Positions 42,212 through 51,340 of a stretch of 64,000 nt of DNA are shown here, piece by piece. The position numbers and the translations under genes were made by a program. Within the stretch, counting starts at the first letter, position 1. Every line of letters starts with the position of its first letter. Below the pieces are notes generated by a model, which was given only the letters and a program-made list of their open reading frames with translations, made no database searches and was not told the origin of the DNA. The stretch comes from a virus, in the IMG/VR virus record IMGVR_UViG_3300046463_001154, positions 1 to 64,000 of that record. The stretch is one strand, 5' to 3'.

Positions 42212-42580
42212 TTACGACGTCAAGACATTGCTGGTCATGTAGGCGGAACGCAGTTGTTCGAGGACAACGTTTGACGGAATAAGTAGTTGGGTAACGCTGG
42301 CGACAAACTCCGCCGGTGATGAAAAGTTGTTCATCCGCATGGTCACCCAATGAAACTGCGGCTGCAGATTCATTACCTGCAAGAAGCCAAAGAGATCCTG
42401 ATCGTTCTGCCAGGCGGCCTGTGGGGTCACCACCATGATGCGCGTCGACTGATGTTGGCGCAGATAGGTCATGTGGTCCTCGAGCACCTGGCGAAAGCCG
42501 TCCGTGTAATAGACGGAGGGGCCGGGATCGAACATGAGGGCGTTAATCGCGTTGCTGGAAGTGCTGGAAGTCAAGGCCAT
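42212..42580 (-). CDS. Uncharacterised protein (122 aa)
   Basis: A 122-residue soluble protein (ALTSSTSSNAINALMFDPG...) that is the only minus-strand gene in the RNA polymerase block. It may be a small baseplate or tail component by composition, but no family is recognised. It starts at ATG on the minus strand 120 bp from the beta gene's divergent promoter-like element, and its end lies in the T tract of the facing terminator. Confidence 0.55.
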   Translation of the reverse strand: MALTSSTSSNAINALMFDPGPSVYYTDGFRQVLEDHMTYLRQHQSTRIMVVTPQAAWQNDQDLFGFLQVMNLQPQFHWVTMRMNNFSSPAEFVASVTQLLIPSNVVLEQLRSAYMTSNVLTS

Positions 42581-42612
42581 TGTTAGAAATCCGTCTCAAA
42601 AGAATCACGGTT

Positions 42613-42630
42613 ACATATCACTACTCTGAA
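42613..42630 (+). promoter_or_regulatory. Phage promoter-like element before the beta gene
   Basis: ACATATCACTACTCTGAA matches YATATSAC-N5-TGAA, 70 bp before the beta start. Confidence 0.72.
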
Positions 42631-42699
42631 GCGGCGCAGCTGCTTTATCAGAGTGGAAAACACTGATAACAAATTCAAGCATCTTCACAAGGAATACGC

Positions 42700-44949
42700 A
42701 TGATGGACACCGCCAGTCTGACTGCGAGCATGAAGCCCATGGCATCCGCGATCCGTCGCTCGGGTGTGCTGTTGGAAGAACCGAATGAGCTGGACCCGGA
42801 GCTCATGAACGTTTGCGGGTTGAACCCCTGGGATGGCCATAACTCGGCAGCCCGCAAACAGATGTTTTCGTCGCACGTCGGTCAGTGTCTCGTGATCAAG
42901 GGCTCGACCGAGCGCCGCTGCCAGAGCGGTACTGAACGCGAGTTCGGCAAGTACACCTTCTCGACGAAGGTGCCGGTCGATTGCGAAGTGATCAAGGTGA
43001 TCGACCGCTATCGCGAAACGTTCGGTCAAGACACAGTGCTGAAACGCCGTCAGGACAATCCGCACAGCGTGATCATTTACGAGAACGTTCACACGAAGGA
43101 AATCGGCTGCATCAACATCACGACGCACACGTCGTACCACTCGTATTTCGGATTCCGCAACGCGATCAAGCCTGCGCTCTCCGACATCCGTGTGGGCAGC
43201 TATCTGAAGGAAGGCACGATCCTCGCTGACTCGCCGTCGGTGACGGACACGGGCGGATACAAGTACGGGCGCGAATGCAACGTCGCCTACATGAGTCATC
43301 CGGCCACCTCTGAGGACGGCATCATGATCAGTGCGGAGGTCCTCAAAGAATTCGGCTTCAAGAAGTACGAGACGCGGGTGGTGGAGTTCGGCAGCAAGGC
43401 GTATCCGCTGAACCTCTACGGCGACGAAGACAACTTCAAGGCGTTCCCGGACATCGGCGAATTTGTGCGTGAGGATGGCGTGCTGATGGCACTGCGTCCG
43501 CATGACAAAGATCCGAAGAGCTTCGACCGCGAACTGGCGATCGTCGAGCAAGGTACGTACGACCTGATGGAGATCGATCACGTCTTTGACAAGATGATTT
43601 ACGCAGACGGTGCGGGCGGACGAGTAATCGACATCCGTGTTCACCATGACACGCAGGCGAACAATTCGCCGACGCCCATTGGCATGGACGCTCAGGCAGA
43701 TCGATACGATCGGGCCCGTCGTCAGTTCTATTCGGACATCGTCTACGAATCGCGGCGCCTCGAGCGCGAGCGCAAGGAATCGCTACGCCTCACGCCCGAG
43801 TTTCATCGTCTCGTAGTTGAAGCACTGTCCGTGGTGCAGGAATCCAAGGAGCGCATCTACAAGCTGTATCGCAAGGCTCCGCTGGATGACTGGCGCATCG
43901 AGTTCACGATCGAGTACGACGTCACGCCGACGATCGGCTTCAAGCTGACCGACACGCATGGCGGTAAGGGCGTGATCTGTAACGTCGTGCCGGCGGATCA
44001 CATGCCGGTCGATGCAGACGGCAATCGTGCGGACATCGTGATGGATCCGAACTCGACGGTGTCGCGAATGAATCTTGGCCGGAAGTACGAGATCTACATC
44101 AACGCGCACTCGCGTGACGTTGCCAAGCAAATTCGCGCATGGTTCGGCATCGCGGAGAACGATCGCCAGGCTTTAGCCAAGGCGCAGGAGATCGAGGCGA
44201 CCAACAAGCCAGTGTTCGACCACGCATGGAACTACTTGATGCGCTACTACGAAATTGTGGCGCCTGTCATGCATTCGTGGTTCGACGGCGGTGCGTATCT
44301 CAAGACACGTGCTGAGCATCTGGCTCAGGTGATTCGTAACGGCATCTATCTGCATCTGCCGACGAACAATCCGCGCGAGTCCAGCGACATCGTTCGGATG
44401 CTCGAAGCCAGCTATCCGTCGACCTACGGGCCCGTGACTTACGTCGGCAACTCCGGGCGTCGCGTGACGACTAAGGTCCCGGTCCGTATTGGCAGCGTCT
44501 ACATCATCCTGCTGGAAAAGATCGCGGACGACTGGACGGCAGTCTCGTCTGGCAAGACGCAGCACTACGGCGTCCTGTCTCAGGTGACCAACGCAGACAA
44601 GCACGCCCTGCCCTACCGCGCTCAATCGATTCGTGCATGGGGTGAAGCAGAAAAGCGGATCTTGGCGTCCTATGTTGGACCGCGTGCATCGGCCGAGGTC
44701 ATGGACCGCAACAACAACCCGCAAACGCACGAGATGGTGTGCAACGCGATTCTCGATGCCGACCAACCGACCAACATCCACAGCGCCGTGGATCGCTCGG
44801 TCATTCCGTATGGCAACTCTCGTCCGTTGCAGCTGGTGAAGCACATCCTCGCGTGTGCGGGCGTCCAGTTCGTCTATCGACCCTACTCACCCCCCTGGAA
44901 AGGGCGGAGCGGGAACCTGGCACAAGAGCAAGCAGCACTCAATCATTGA
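42700..44949 (+). CDS. Phage RNA polymerase beta subunit, C-terminal part
   Basis: The 749-residue product contains beta-subunit motifs in order: SHPATSEDGIMIS (about residue 200, equivalent to YNFEDAIVIS), DTHGGKGVI (about 418-426, with the catalytic-site lysine) and DPNSTVSRMNLGRKYEI (equivalent to NPLGVPSRMN-GQ-E). Near the C-terminus YRAQSIRAWGEAEK is equivalent to the RFGEMEVWALEA segment. It corresponds to phiKZ gp71-73; the N-terminal beta part (gp123 in phiKZ) is not in this window. ATG 42700 follows CAAGGAATACGC. The beta' C-terminal gene follows 50 bp later in the same transcript. Confidence 0.93.
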   Translation: MMDTASLTASMKPMASAIRRSGVLLEEPNELDPELMNVCGLNPWDGHNSAARKQMFSSHVGQCLVIKGSTERRCQSGTEREFGKYTFSTKVPVDCEVIKVIDRYRETFGQDTVLKRRQDNPHSVIIYENVHTKEIGCINITTHTSYHSYFGFRNAIKPALSDIRVGSYLKEGTILADSPSVTDTGGYKYGRECNVAYMSHPATSEDGIMISAEVLKEFGFKKYETRVVEFGSKAYPLNLYGDEDNFKAFPDIGEFVREDGVLMALRPHDKDPKSFDRELAIVEQGTYDLMEIDHVFDKMIYADGAGGRVIDIRVHHDTQANNSPTPIGMDAQADRYDRARRQFYSDIVYESRRLERERKESLRLTPEFHRLVVEALSVVQESKERIYKLYRKAPLDDWRIEFTIEYDVTPTIGFKLTDTHGGKGVICNVVPADHMPVDADGNRADIVMDPNSTVSRMNLGRKYEIYINAHSRDVAKQIRAWFGIAENDRQALAKAQEIEATNKPVFDHAWNYLMRYYEIVAPVMHSWFDGGAYLKTRAEHLAQVIRNGIYLHLPTNNPRESSDIVRMLEASYPSTYGPVTYVGNSGRRVTTKVPVRIGSVYIILLEKIADDWTAVSSGKTQHYGVLSQVTNADKHALPYRAQSIRAWGEAEKRILASYVGPRASAEVMDRNNNPQTHEMVCNAILDADQPTNIHSAVDRSVIPYGNSRPLQLVKHILACAGVQFVYRPYSPPWKGRSGNLAQEQAALNH

Positions 44950-44999
44950 AGACGATGTCCGGCCAGCGCATCGGCCGGACAGCTTAACAAGGAAAACAA

Positions 45000-46991
45000 A
45001 TGAGACGCATCAGCGCGCGAACTCTCATCGGCACGAGCACAGAAGAACTGTGGAACTCGCTGTGGGGGTCGTTCATCTGTGTGTTCGACGACGGGGAAAT
45101 GGAAGTCGACTTTCGGTCGACCATCTATAGCTCGTATGTTTGGCAGTTCCATCGCGAGTTTCCCCGGACTCCGGTGTTGAAGAAGCATCACGTTCTCTCG
45201 GTGCTGGGGGACAAGCGCCTAGGCTCCAACACTCACCTGGATCTTCTCGCCAGCGTGGTGTGGGATACGTTCGACGCCTATCAGGGCGATCCGGCAGTCA
45301 CACTCGATCGACTGGCGAAGCGCACGTACGAGATCACGAACGAGATGTACAACGAACTCTCGTATCGACTCGAAGAGTACGTGGTGTCGCTCGACATTAC
45401 CGACTTCATCGAAGTGCTCGACCATCCGAAGATCATCGAGGCGAAGAAGCCGTTGTTCTCTGTGCCACTGGAAAAGGTCACCGACAAGATGCTCGAGGAC
45501 AGCTATCAGGCAGTCGGTGCAGTCATCAAGGGCGGCGTCGAGTTGAAGAAGAATCCGCTCGCACTCGCAGCACGTGCAGGTACGGTGAAGTTCGACCAGT
45601 TGCTCCAGTGCGTCTCCGCTCGCGGGCGCGTCACGGAAATCGACTCGAACGTCTTCGAACTGCCGATCTTGCGCAGCTACACCGAAGGCTATCGGAACTT
45701 CCGCGACTCGCTGGTCGAATCGCGTTCGGCCGCGAAATCCTTGATCTTCTCGAAGGCACCGTTGCAGCAGGCCGAGTACTTCTCGCGTCGTCTGCAGCTC
45801 ATGTCGATGAACGTGCAGAACTTGCACAAGGGCGACTGCGGGACGACCAAGTACCTGAAGTGGCCGATGCGCAAGTCGGATCTCGGTCGTCTGGCCGGCA
45901 AGTTCTATCTGGACGAAAAGGAGAACAAGCTCAAGATCATCCGGAGGAAAGACGAGCACCTCGTCGGCAAGACGGTTCGGATTCGCTCCGTGATGCGATG
46001 CGCCCATCCCGACCCGGTCGGTGTGTGTTCGACGTGCTTTGGCGAACTCGCCAACTCGGTACCGGACTTCACGAATATCGGTCACATGTGCTGCATGTTG
46101 TTGACTGAGAAGTCGTCGCAGTCGGTGTTGTCGGTCAAACACTTGGATAGCTCCGCATCGATCGAGGCAATCGTCTTGCGGGACGCGGACAAGCTGTACC
46201 TGAAGGTTGGGTCGGACGACAACTCGTATCTGATGGCAGATCGGCTGAAGGACATGCCTGTGAAGCTCGTGATTGCGGCGGAATCGGCGCCGAATCTGAA
46301 CGACGTGAACGAGATCGACGACCCGGACAACCTCAACATCGCGCGCTTCTCCGAGCTCGAGAAAGTTGGGCTGCTGGTTGGCGAATACGGTCAGGCCGAA
46401 GGTCTAGACATCCTGACGGAGGTGAGTGGTCGCAAGGCTTCGATGACGCACTCGCTCTTGCATCACATCCGCCGCGTTGGCTGGGATCTCGATCCGGACA
46501 CTGGGAATTACGTCATCGATATGAGGGATTGGGACTGGTCGCTGCCGATTCTGGCGCTTCCCCTCAAGCACTTCAACATGTCGGACCACTCGCGGGACAT
46601 CGCGAAGATGTTGGAGTCGAGCGTCAAGATGATGCAAGACCGGGATACGAACGTCCGGGCGGATGACGCCTTGATCGAACTGTACGACCTGGTCAACAGC
46701 AAGCTTGACGTGAACCTCACGGTGCTTGATGTCGTTCTCTACGAAGCGATGATTGTTTCGGCGGAGGACGGAGACTACAGCTTGCCGAAGCCATGGACTG
46801 ATGAAGGTCTCGGCGTGATGTCGCTTTCGATGTTGCATCGATCGGGTGCCCAAACGATGGCCTTCGAAGACCATCGTGAATTCATCACCGATCCGGTGAG
46901 CTACATCAACACTAACCGGATGGACCACCCGTTTGACGTCGCGCTCTGTCCGCGCGAAGTCTTCGAGCATCTGGAGCGTGGCAGCGCATAA
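45000..46991 (+). CDS. Phage RNA polymerase beta' subunit, C-terminal part
   Basis: A 663-residue protein with beta' C-terminal features. The bridge helix/trigger loop region reads ESRSAAKSLIFSKAPLQQA then EYFSRRLQLMSMNVQNLHKG and DCGTTKYL (about residues 240-285), equivalent to [23 protein letters not shown]...EDCGT. A zinc site includes MRCAHPDPVGVCSTCFGE. It corresponds to phiKZ gp74 and pairs with the beta' N-terminal subunit at 30.6 kb. AAGGAAAACAA precedes its ATG. Confidence 0.92.
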   Translation: MRRISARTLIGTSTEELWNSLWGSFICVFDDGEMEVDFRSTIYSSYVWQFHREFPRTPVLKKHHVLSVLGDKRLGSNTHLDLLASVVWDTFDAYQGDPAVTLDRLAKRTYEITNEMYNELSYRLEEYVVSLDITDFIEVLDHPKIIEAKKPLFSVPLEKVTDKMLEDSYQAVGAVIKGGVELKKNPLALAARAGTVKFDQLLQCVSARGRVTEIDSNVFELPILRSYTEGYRNFRDSLVESRSAAKSLIFSKAPLQQAEYFSRRLQLMSMNVQNLHKGDCGTTKYLKWPMRKSDLGRLAGKFYLDEKENKLKIIRRKDEHLVGKTVRIRSVMRCAHPDPVGVCSTCFGELANSVPDFTNIGHMCCMLLTEKSSQSVLSVKHLDSSASIEAIVLRDADKLYLKVGSDDNSYLMADRLKDMPVKLVIAAESAPNLNDVNEIDDPDNLNIARFSELEKVGLLVGEYGQAEGLDILTEVSGRKASMTHSLLHHIRRVGWDLDPDTGNYVIDMRDWDWSLPILALPLKHFNMSDHSRDIAKMLESSVKMMQDRDTNVRADDALIELYDLVNSKLDVNLTVLDVVLYEAMIVSAEDGDYSLPKPWTDEGLGVMSLSMLHRSGAQTMAFEDHREFITDPVSYINTNRMDHPFDVALCPREVFEHLERGSA

Positions 46992-47059
46992 GCATCGTGG
47001 TGCGGGGGATTGCAACCGTCCGCTCAATCCCCTTCCTCCCGTTCTATGCAGGTTTGATT

Positions 47060-48586
47060 ATGGCTGAGCTTCTGATTCGTCTTCATTCGCATCACTTCGT
47101 TGTCAGCAAGGTGACGCCGCGTGCCATGCCCGCGGTGATCGGGTTCACCAAGCAATTCGTGCAACCACTTCGGACCAAGCCGAGTCCTTACTCGAAAAAG
47201 CCGCCGCCTAAGCCGGCCGTGTACGCAGCGCACTGTAGTGATACTGGGGAGTATCGCTACCACATCAACGTCTTCAAGAAGTTCGAGGAACATCTCGGCT
47301 ACCACAATCTCAAGGACTCACTGATCGAAATCGAACGTCCGGAGCTGCCAGCCGTACGTGAAGTGGAGCTGCCCATTTTCGACAAGTGGGATCTTCGCGA
47401 CTATCAGGACGAGGGCGTCGAGTATGTGCTGAAACCCGATGGCTCGGTGTCGAAATTGATCGAGTTCCAGACTGGTAAGGGTAAGGGCGTGACGTCTTTG
47501 TTTGCGGTGTCGAAGACCGGTCTCGCGCCGGTCATCATCGTGAAGCCGATGTACCTCGAGAAGTGGGTCGAAGAAATCCGCGACGTCTATGACATCGCTA
47601 TCGAAGACCTCATGGTTATTCGCGGGAGCGAACACCTGATGGCACTTCTTGAGATGGCTGCCGCCGGCGAGCTCACGAGCAAGATCGTCCTCATCAGTAA
47701 CAAGACGATCCAGAACTGGCTCAAGTTGTACGAGCGGTTCGGCGATCAGACGCTTGAGATGGGTTACGTGTGCCGTCCTTCGGAGCTCATGCAGACACTG
47801 CGTTCGGGCTTTCGCTTGATTGATGAAGTGCACCAGGACTTCCATCTGAACTTCAAGCTCGACCTGTACACGCACTGCCAACGTTCGCTCTCACTGTCGG
47901 CGACGCTCGAAAAGGAAGATGCGTTCATCAACCGCATGTACGAGATCGCGTATCCGACGCCCGACCGTCACAAGGGACCGGCGTACGACCGATACACGAA
48001 TGCGACCGCCCTCTTCTACCGAATCCAGCGTCCTGAAAAGATTCGATGCGTAGAGAACGGCAACTACTCGAACCATGTGTACGAGAAGTATCTGATGAAC
48101 AATCCGCAGGTGTGCTCTAACTACCTGCATTTGATCGATCAGGTGTTGAAGGCGAAATATCTCAGGAACTACCAGCCCACCGAAAAGGCAATCATCTTCT
48201 GCGCGTCGATCGAGTTTTGCACGCTCGTGACGGAGTTCATGCGCAAGCAGTATCCGAACATGGACGTGCGGCGATACGTCGAAGATGACCCGTTCGAAAA
48301 CTGTATCGAGGCAGACATTCGCGTGACGACTCCGCAGTCGGCAGGCACGGCAGTCGACATCCCGAACTTGACCACGAACATCATGTCGGTGGCGATTTCG
48401 AGTCAGCAGTCGATCCTGCAGATCTTCGGCCGTACGCGAAAGCTGAAATCCGGTAAGACTCCCGAGTGTGTTTCGCTGTACTGCTCGGATGTCGATAAGC
48501 ACGTGAGCTATCAGCAGAAGAACCAAGAACTGCTGCGCAACCGTGCTTTGAACTACTCGTCAGTTTTCATCCCCAACGCATTGTGA
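47060..48586 (+). CDS. Superfamily 2 DNA helicase (UvsW-like)
   Basis: A 508-residue helicase of the type that remodels recombination intermediates in T4 (UvsW). It has Q/Walker A FQTGKGKGVTSL (about 134-145), a DEVH box in LIDEVHQD (about 253-260), motif III SLSATL (about 278) and motif VI QIFGRTRKLK (about 453). The N-terminal 110 residues form an accessory domain. ATG 47060 is chosen because the frame upstream to 46997 has no ribosome binding site and begins in the spacer after the polymerase gene. It ends the beta-beta'-helicase operon. Confidence 0.88.
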   Translation: MAELLIRLHSHHFVVSKVTPRAMPAVIGFTKQFVQPLRTKPSPYSKKPPPKPAVYAAHCSDTGEYRYHINVFKKFEEHLGYHNLKDSLIEIERPELPAVREVELPIFDKWDLRDYQDEGVEYVLKPDGSVSKLIEFQTGKGKGVTSLFAVSKTGLAPVIIVKPMYLEKWVEEIRDVYDIAIEDLMVIRGSEHLMALLEMAAAGELTSKIVLISNKTIQNWLKLYERFGDQTLEMGYVCRPSELMQTLRSGFRLIDEVHQDFHLNFKLDLYTHCQRSLSLSATLEKEDAFINRMYEIAYPTPDRHKGPAYDRYTNATALFYRIQRPEKIRCVENGNYSNHVYEKYLMNNPQVCSNYLHLIDQVLKAKYLRNYQPTEKAIIFCASIEFCTLVTEFMRKQYPNMDVRRYVEDDPFENCIEADIRVTTPQSAGTAVDIPNLTTNIMSVAISSQQSILQIFGRTRKLKSGKTPECVSLYCSDVDKHVSYQQKNQELLRNRALNYSSVFIPNAL

Positions 48587-48660
48587 AGCTAGGAGGTAGC
48601 AAGGAAACGTAGGAAACGAATCAAGGATCAACAAGAAAAAGAACGTAGGCCAGTACGGGG

Positions 48661-48697
48661 CCGGGCCATAGGGCGGCCCGGTTATAAATAGCTTTTT
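48661..48697 (+). terminator. Terminator of the RNA polymerase/helicase operon
   Basis: Stem CCGGGCC / GGCCCGG with a 7 nt loop (48661-48681), followed by TTATAAATAGCTTTTT. It is the first hairpin after the helicase stop codon. Confidence 0.65.
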
Positions 48698-48703
48698 CGA
48701 TAC

Positions 48704-48720
48704 GAGTATCACACTTGAAC
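48704..48720 (+). promoter_or_regulatory. Imperfect phage promoter-like element
   Basis: GAGTATCACACTTGAAC resembles the YATATSAC-N5-TGAA element but has a 3 bp spacer and a changed first half. It lies 41 bp before the next gene. Confidence 0.42.
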
Positions 48721-48760
48721 AGCAGCTGAATAACAATTCTTATAAACGAGGAAGTCAAGC

Positions 48761-49201
48761 ATGAATCGCGTTGTCATTAATCGCATCACCCCCGTCGGTA
48801 CCGCTATCGTGGAAATGTTGTATCTCATGTTCCAACATCAGGGATCACCTCGCGGCAATACGCACATCACTCAGCACACTGAGCGGAGCATGCGTGTCAC
48901 GCGCTTAAAGATGTTCGTCGAGAAGCATCCCGGAGGCCGCCACTTCGGCTGCCGTAACGCCTGGATCTGCGAGACGGACCGCAATGTGTTCAGTGTCTAT
49001 TTGACGGACTATGAGCAAACGACTGATCTCTTCAAGGATCACCAGTGCTTGGAAGATGGACTGGAGTTCTTGAACGGCTATGAGTATCAGTTGTCCGAAC
49101 TGTATCAGGCATGCCAGGACGTTCAAGATTTCCTGGTGAAAGAAAAGCTTCCGATGCGTGGTTTCCAACGCACGCCGGAGCTCGTCCAGAAAGCGGCTTA
49201 A
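48761..49201 (+). CDS. Uncharacterised protein (146 aa)
   Basis: A 146-residue soluble protein with a basic N-terminal half (HITQHTERSMRVTRLKMFVE) and a helical acidic C-terminal half. ACGAGGAAG lies upstream of the ATG. It has its own promoter-like element and terminator, so it is probably an early single-gene unit. No domain recognised. Confidence 0.6.
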   Translation: MNRVVINRITPVGTAIVEMLYLMFQHQGSPRGNTHITQHTERSMRVTRLKMFVEKHPGGRHFGCRNAWICETDRNVFSVYLTDYEQTTDLFKDHQCLEDGLEFLNGYEYQLSELYQACQDVQDFLVKEKLPMRGFQRTPELVQKAA

Positions 49202-49215
49202 TACCGTAACGCAGG

Positions 49216-49257
49216 CTGCCAGGGGGAGACCCCTGGCAGTTATGCCGTCTTTGTTTT
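49216..49257 (+). terminator. Terminator with full phage signature
   Basis: A 10 bp perfect stem CTGCCAGGGG / CCCCTGGCAG with a GAGA tetraloop, followed by TTATGCCGTCTTTG and seven Ts. It is the cleanest example of the signature tail. Confidence 0.88.
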
Positions 49258-49283
49258 TTTGCTGATCCTAGAAAGTTTCAGTC

Positions 49284-49301
49284 ACATATGACGTCCCTGA
49301 A
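49284..49301 (+). promoter_or_regulatory. Phage promoter-like element (CATATGAC variant)
   Basis: ACATATGACGTCCCTGAA fits YATATSAC-N5-TGAA. The preceding agtttcagtc matches the bases before the chmA element. It lies 62 bp before the next gene start. Confidence 0.68.
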
Positions 49302-49362
49302 CCAGATCGAGTGTCGCCGAGCGCGGTGGCCTCGCTTATCGATTTCTTCAGGGACGTCAATC

Positions 49363-49704
49363 ATGAACGCAGAGAACAAGAAAGTGTTGGAACACATCAA
49401 GCTTCGCGGTGCGGAAATTGGCCACGTCTATAACTGCCAGTTCGGGGAACAGGGCGAGGCTCGCTACGAGGAAAACGCGCCGTGCGAAGTGCTCGCCATC
49501 AAGAAGGACGATGTCGGCAGGCCGGTTCTTTTGGTCCGCAAGCTGCAGCAGAAAAGACATATCGGGATCGCCACGCTCGGCGATGAAGGCACACACGGTG
49601 CGGTGTACTGCGCCCGCAGCCGGGTCATCGGTGCAGAAGGACCCGGCTGGCTTCGGCTCAATGGCCTTGCAGATGCCAAGCGCGCACTGGGCTGGCAAGA
49701 CTGA
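49363..49704 (+). CDS. Uncharacterised protein (113 aa)
   Basis: The product looks like a small beta-barrel-like domain (EIGHVYNCQF, APCEVLAIKKDDVGRPVLLV, GTHGAVYCARSRVI). ATG 49363 follows the promoter-like element at suitable distance; the longer frame from 49288 starts inside that element. No family recognised. Confidence 0.58.
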   Translation: MNAENKKVLEHIKLRGAEIGHVYNCQFGEQGEARYEENAPCEVLAIKKDDVGRPVLLVRKLQQKRHIGIATLGDEGTHGAVYCARSRVIGAEGPGWLRLNGLADAKRALGWQD

Positions 49705-49761
49705 TCGACAACGTCGTCCAGCACGAATATTCTAACCACATCGAAAACAAGGAGTATCACC

Positions 49762-50250
49762 ATGAGCAAGAGAACGCCGGACCAAATCCACCGGGCAGCG
49801 GAAAGCCTTCGCGCAGAGTTGGCGGGCAAGATCGAGAAGTTCGGTTACACGCAACTCGTCATCTTCCCGACGGAAGAGGATCCTGACACCGTGAAGTTCA
49901 TGTACACCATCGGTCTGACCAAGAAGGGCTTCCCGGAGATTCTGGTCTCTGGCAACCTGACCAACCAGGGTGCAATGGACATCATTGCTGAAGTCGCAAG
50001 CGATCTGGAGCGCAACAACGGCCAGATTGAGATGGGCGTACGCGACGACCTGTTCAGCGTGCGTGTTGAACTGCGCGACGTAACCAGTCCCGTGGCACGG
50101 AACGAGTATGTCTGCCAAGCCGTGGAAATGTACGGCGAGCAGGTGCGCGTCATTCAAGTCGTTTGGGCGGATCCGAACAACTTCCTGCCAAACGAGGAGG
50201 GCTACGACTCCGCGAAGTGCGTGCAGGAATTCTTGCCGATGGTCCAGTAA
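49762..50250 (+). CDS. DUF4262-like protein (162 aa)
   Basis: The segment MYTIGLTKKGFPEILVSGNL matches the core of the DUF4262 family (YT-GL...PE-hh-G), whose biochemical role is unknown. The N-terminus is helical, the rest alpha/beta. AAGGAGTATCACC is a strong ribosome binding site. It shares its direction with three neighbours up to the terminator at 51.2 kb. Confidence 0.65.
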   Translation: MSKRTPDQIHRAAESLRAELAGKIEKFGYTQLVIFPTEEDPDTVKFMYTIGLTKKGFPEILVSGNLTNQGAMDIIAEVASDLERNNGQIEMGVRDDLFSVRVELRDVTSPVARNEYVCQAVEMYGEQVRVIQVVWADPNNFLPNEEGYDSAKCVQEFLPMVQ

Positions 50251-50307
50251 AACGACTGCGGCGGGAAGACCATCCGTGTCCGATCTAACCTGAGAGAGGG
50301 TAAAATC

Positions 50308-50628
50308 ATGCGTGAGAAGCAGTTCAGCGCTACACAGCGCACAGTGTTGAATATGCTGTTGATGGACCCACCGACCTGCGCGGTCGAGATCAAAGCGGCG
50401 GCCGAGTATCTGACCGTACTCGCTGACCACATCAAGTTAGAAACGGAAGTTCGCAAACACGTCTGGTCCGAACGAGATCTTGAACTCGTCGCGAGCCTGT
50501 CGCAATCACTGGTCTCATCCACGTCGCAGCACATCGATCAAGAACAGCGTAACGCGCTGATTACTCACGCCCAGCTTGCGCTCATTCATCCCCGACTTGT
50601 CGTCTGTCTGGGCGACGAAATCGAATAA
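50308..50628 (+). CDS. Uncharacterised helical protein (106 aa)
   Basis: An all-helical soluble protein (AVEIKAAAEYLTVLADHIKL...). The leader GAGAGGGTAAAATC gives a usable ribosome binding site. It sits 12 bp before the next gene. Function unknown. Confidence 0.58.
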   Translation: MREKQFSATQRTVLNMLLMDPPTCAVEIKAAAEYLTVLADHIKLETEVRKHVWSERDLELVASLSQSLVSSTSQHIDQEQRNALITHAQLALIHPRLVVCLGDEIE

Positions 50629-50640
50629 GGCATTACCTCC

Positions 50641-51168
50641 ATGAACGATACATTTGGCGAGGACATTCTCGCAATCAATCAACGCGCTTTCAATGAGCTG
50701 CGCGAATATCTCGCTGGACAGACTACTGACCATAAAGGCGTGGTGCTTGTCCCGTCGACGTCTGTCGCTCGCATCGGTAATGTGAAAGACGCGGCTGAAC
50801 AGATCCTGCTCGTGGCGAAGTATCTGAAGTTGAAGGTCTGGTCAGGCCTCATGGCCTGCTGCCTCGTCAACGGCGTGCTTCCCGTCGAGGGCAGTCTCGA
50901 TGCGGTCGATGCACTCACGACGTTCGACGGCCGTCAGCTCTCTGTCGCGAGCACGACAGCACATCGGATCCGCAGGGACCTGAGCGAATGGCGGACGTCC
51001 GAGCGCAACGTTGGGTTAGTAGATCCAGTTTCCTTCTTCGCGTGGTGCGAGGAAGAGGACATCGATACCAACTACGTTCGACTGTTCCGCGAGGTTGCCG
51101 GGTGCGGTGCAGGAAAGATGATCGGTGTCCTTCCGCTCGTCGACGTCGTGCGCTACAGCTACGATTGA
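50641..51168 (+). CDS. Uncharacterised protein (175 aa)
   Basis: A soluble alpha/beta protein. A hydrophobic stretch (LMACCLVNGVL) is too short for a membrane span. It is the last gene before a strong terminator and the last clearly phage-style gene before the plasmid-like block. No family recognised. Confidence 0.58.
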   Translation: MNDTFGEDILAINQRAFNELREYLAGQTTDHKGVVLVPSTSVARIGNVKDAAEQILLVAKYLKLKVWSGLMACCLVNGVLPVEGSLDAVDALTTFDGRQLSVASTTAHRIRRDLSEWRTSERNVGLVDPVSFFAWCEEEDIDTNYVRLFREVAGCGAGKMIGVLPLVDVVRYSYD

Positions 51169-51190
51169 TCTCCCCTGCTTGGGGGCATAG

Positions 51191-51219
51191 ACGGCCTGGG
51201 AAAACCCAGGCCGTTTTTT
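51191..51219 (+). terminator. Intrinsic terminator at the left edge of the plasmid-like block
   Basis: Stem ACGGCCTGGG / CCCAGGCCGT with an AAAA loop, followed by TTTTTATTT. GGGGGCATAG precedes it, a variant of the phage flank. It marks the end of the phage operon beginning at 49.3 kb. Confidence 0.85.
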
Positions 51220-51340
51220 ATTTGTCAGTTTCCTAAAGATTTGCTTCAGCGTTCCGATAACCGTCTGAGATGCGGCGGCCTCCGACTCCCTGTGTCCCCT
51301 GCCCTTTCGGGCAAACGTTTTCAAATAGAAAGGAACGAAC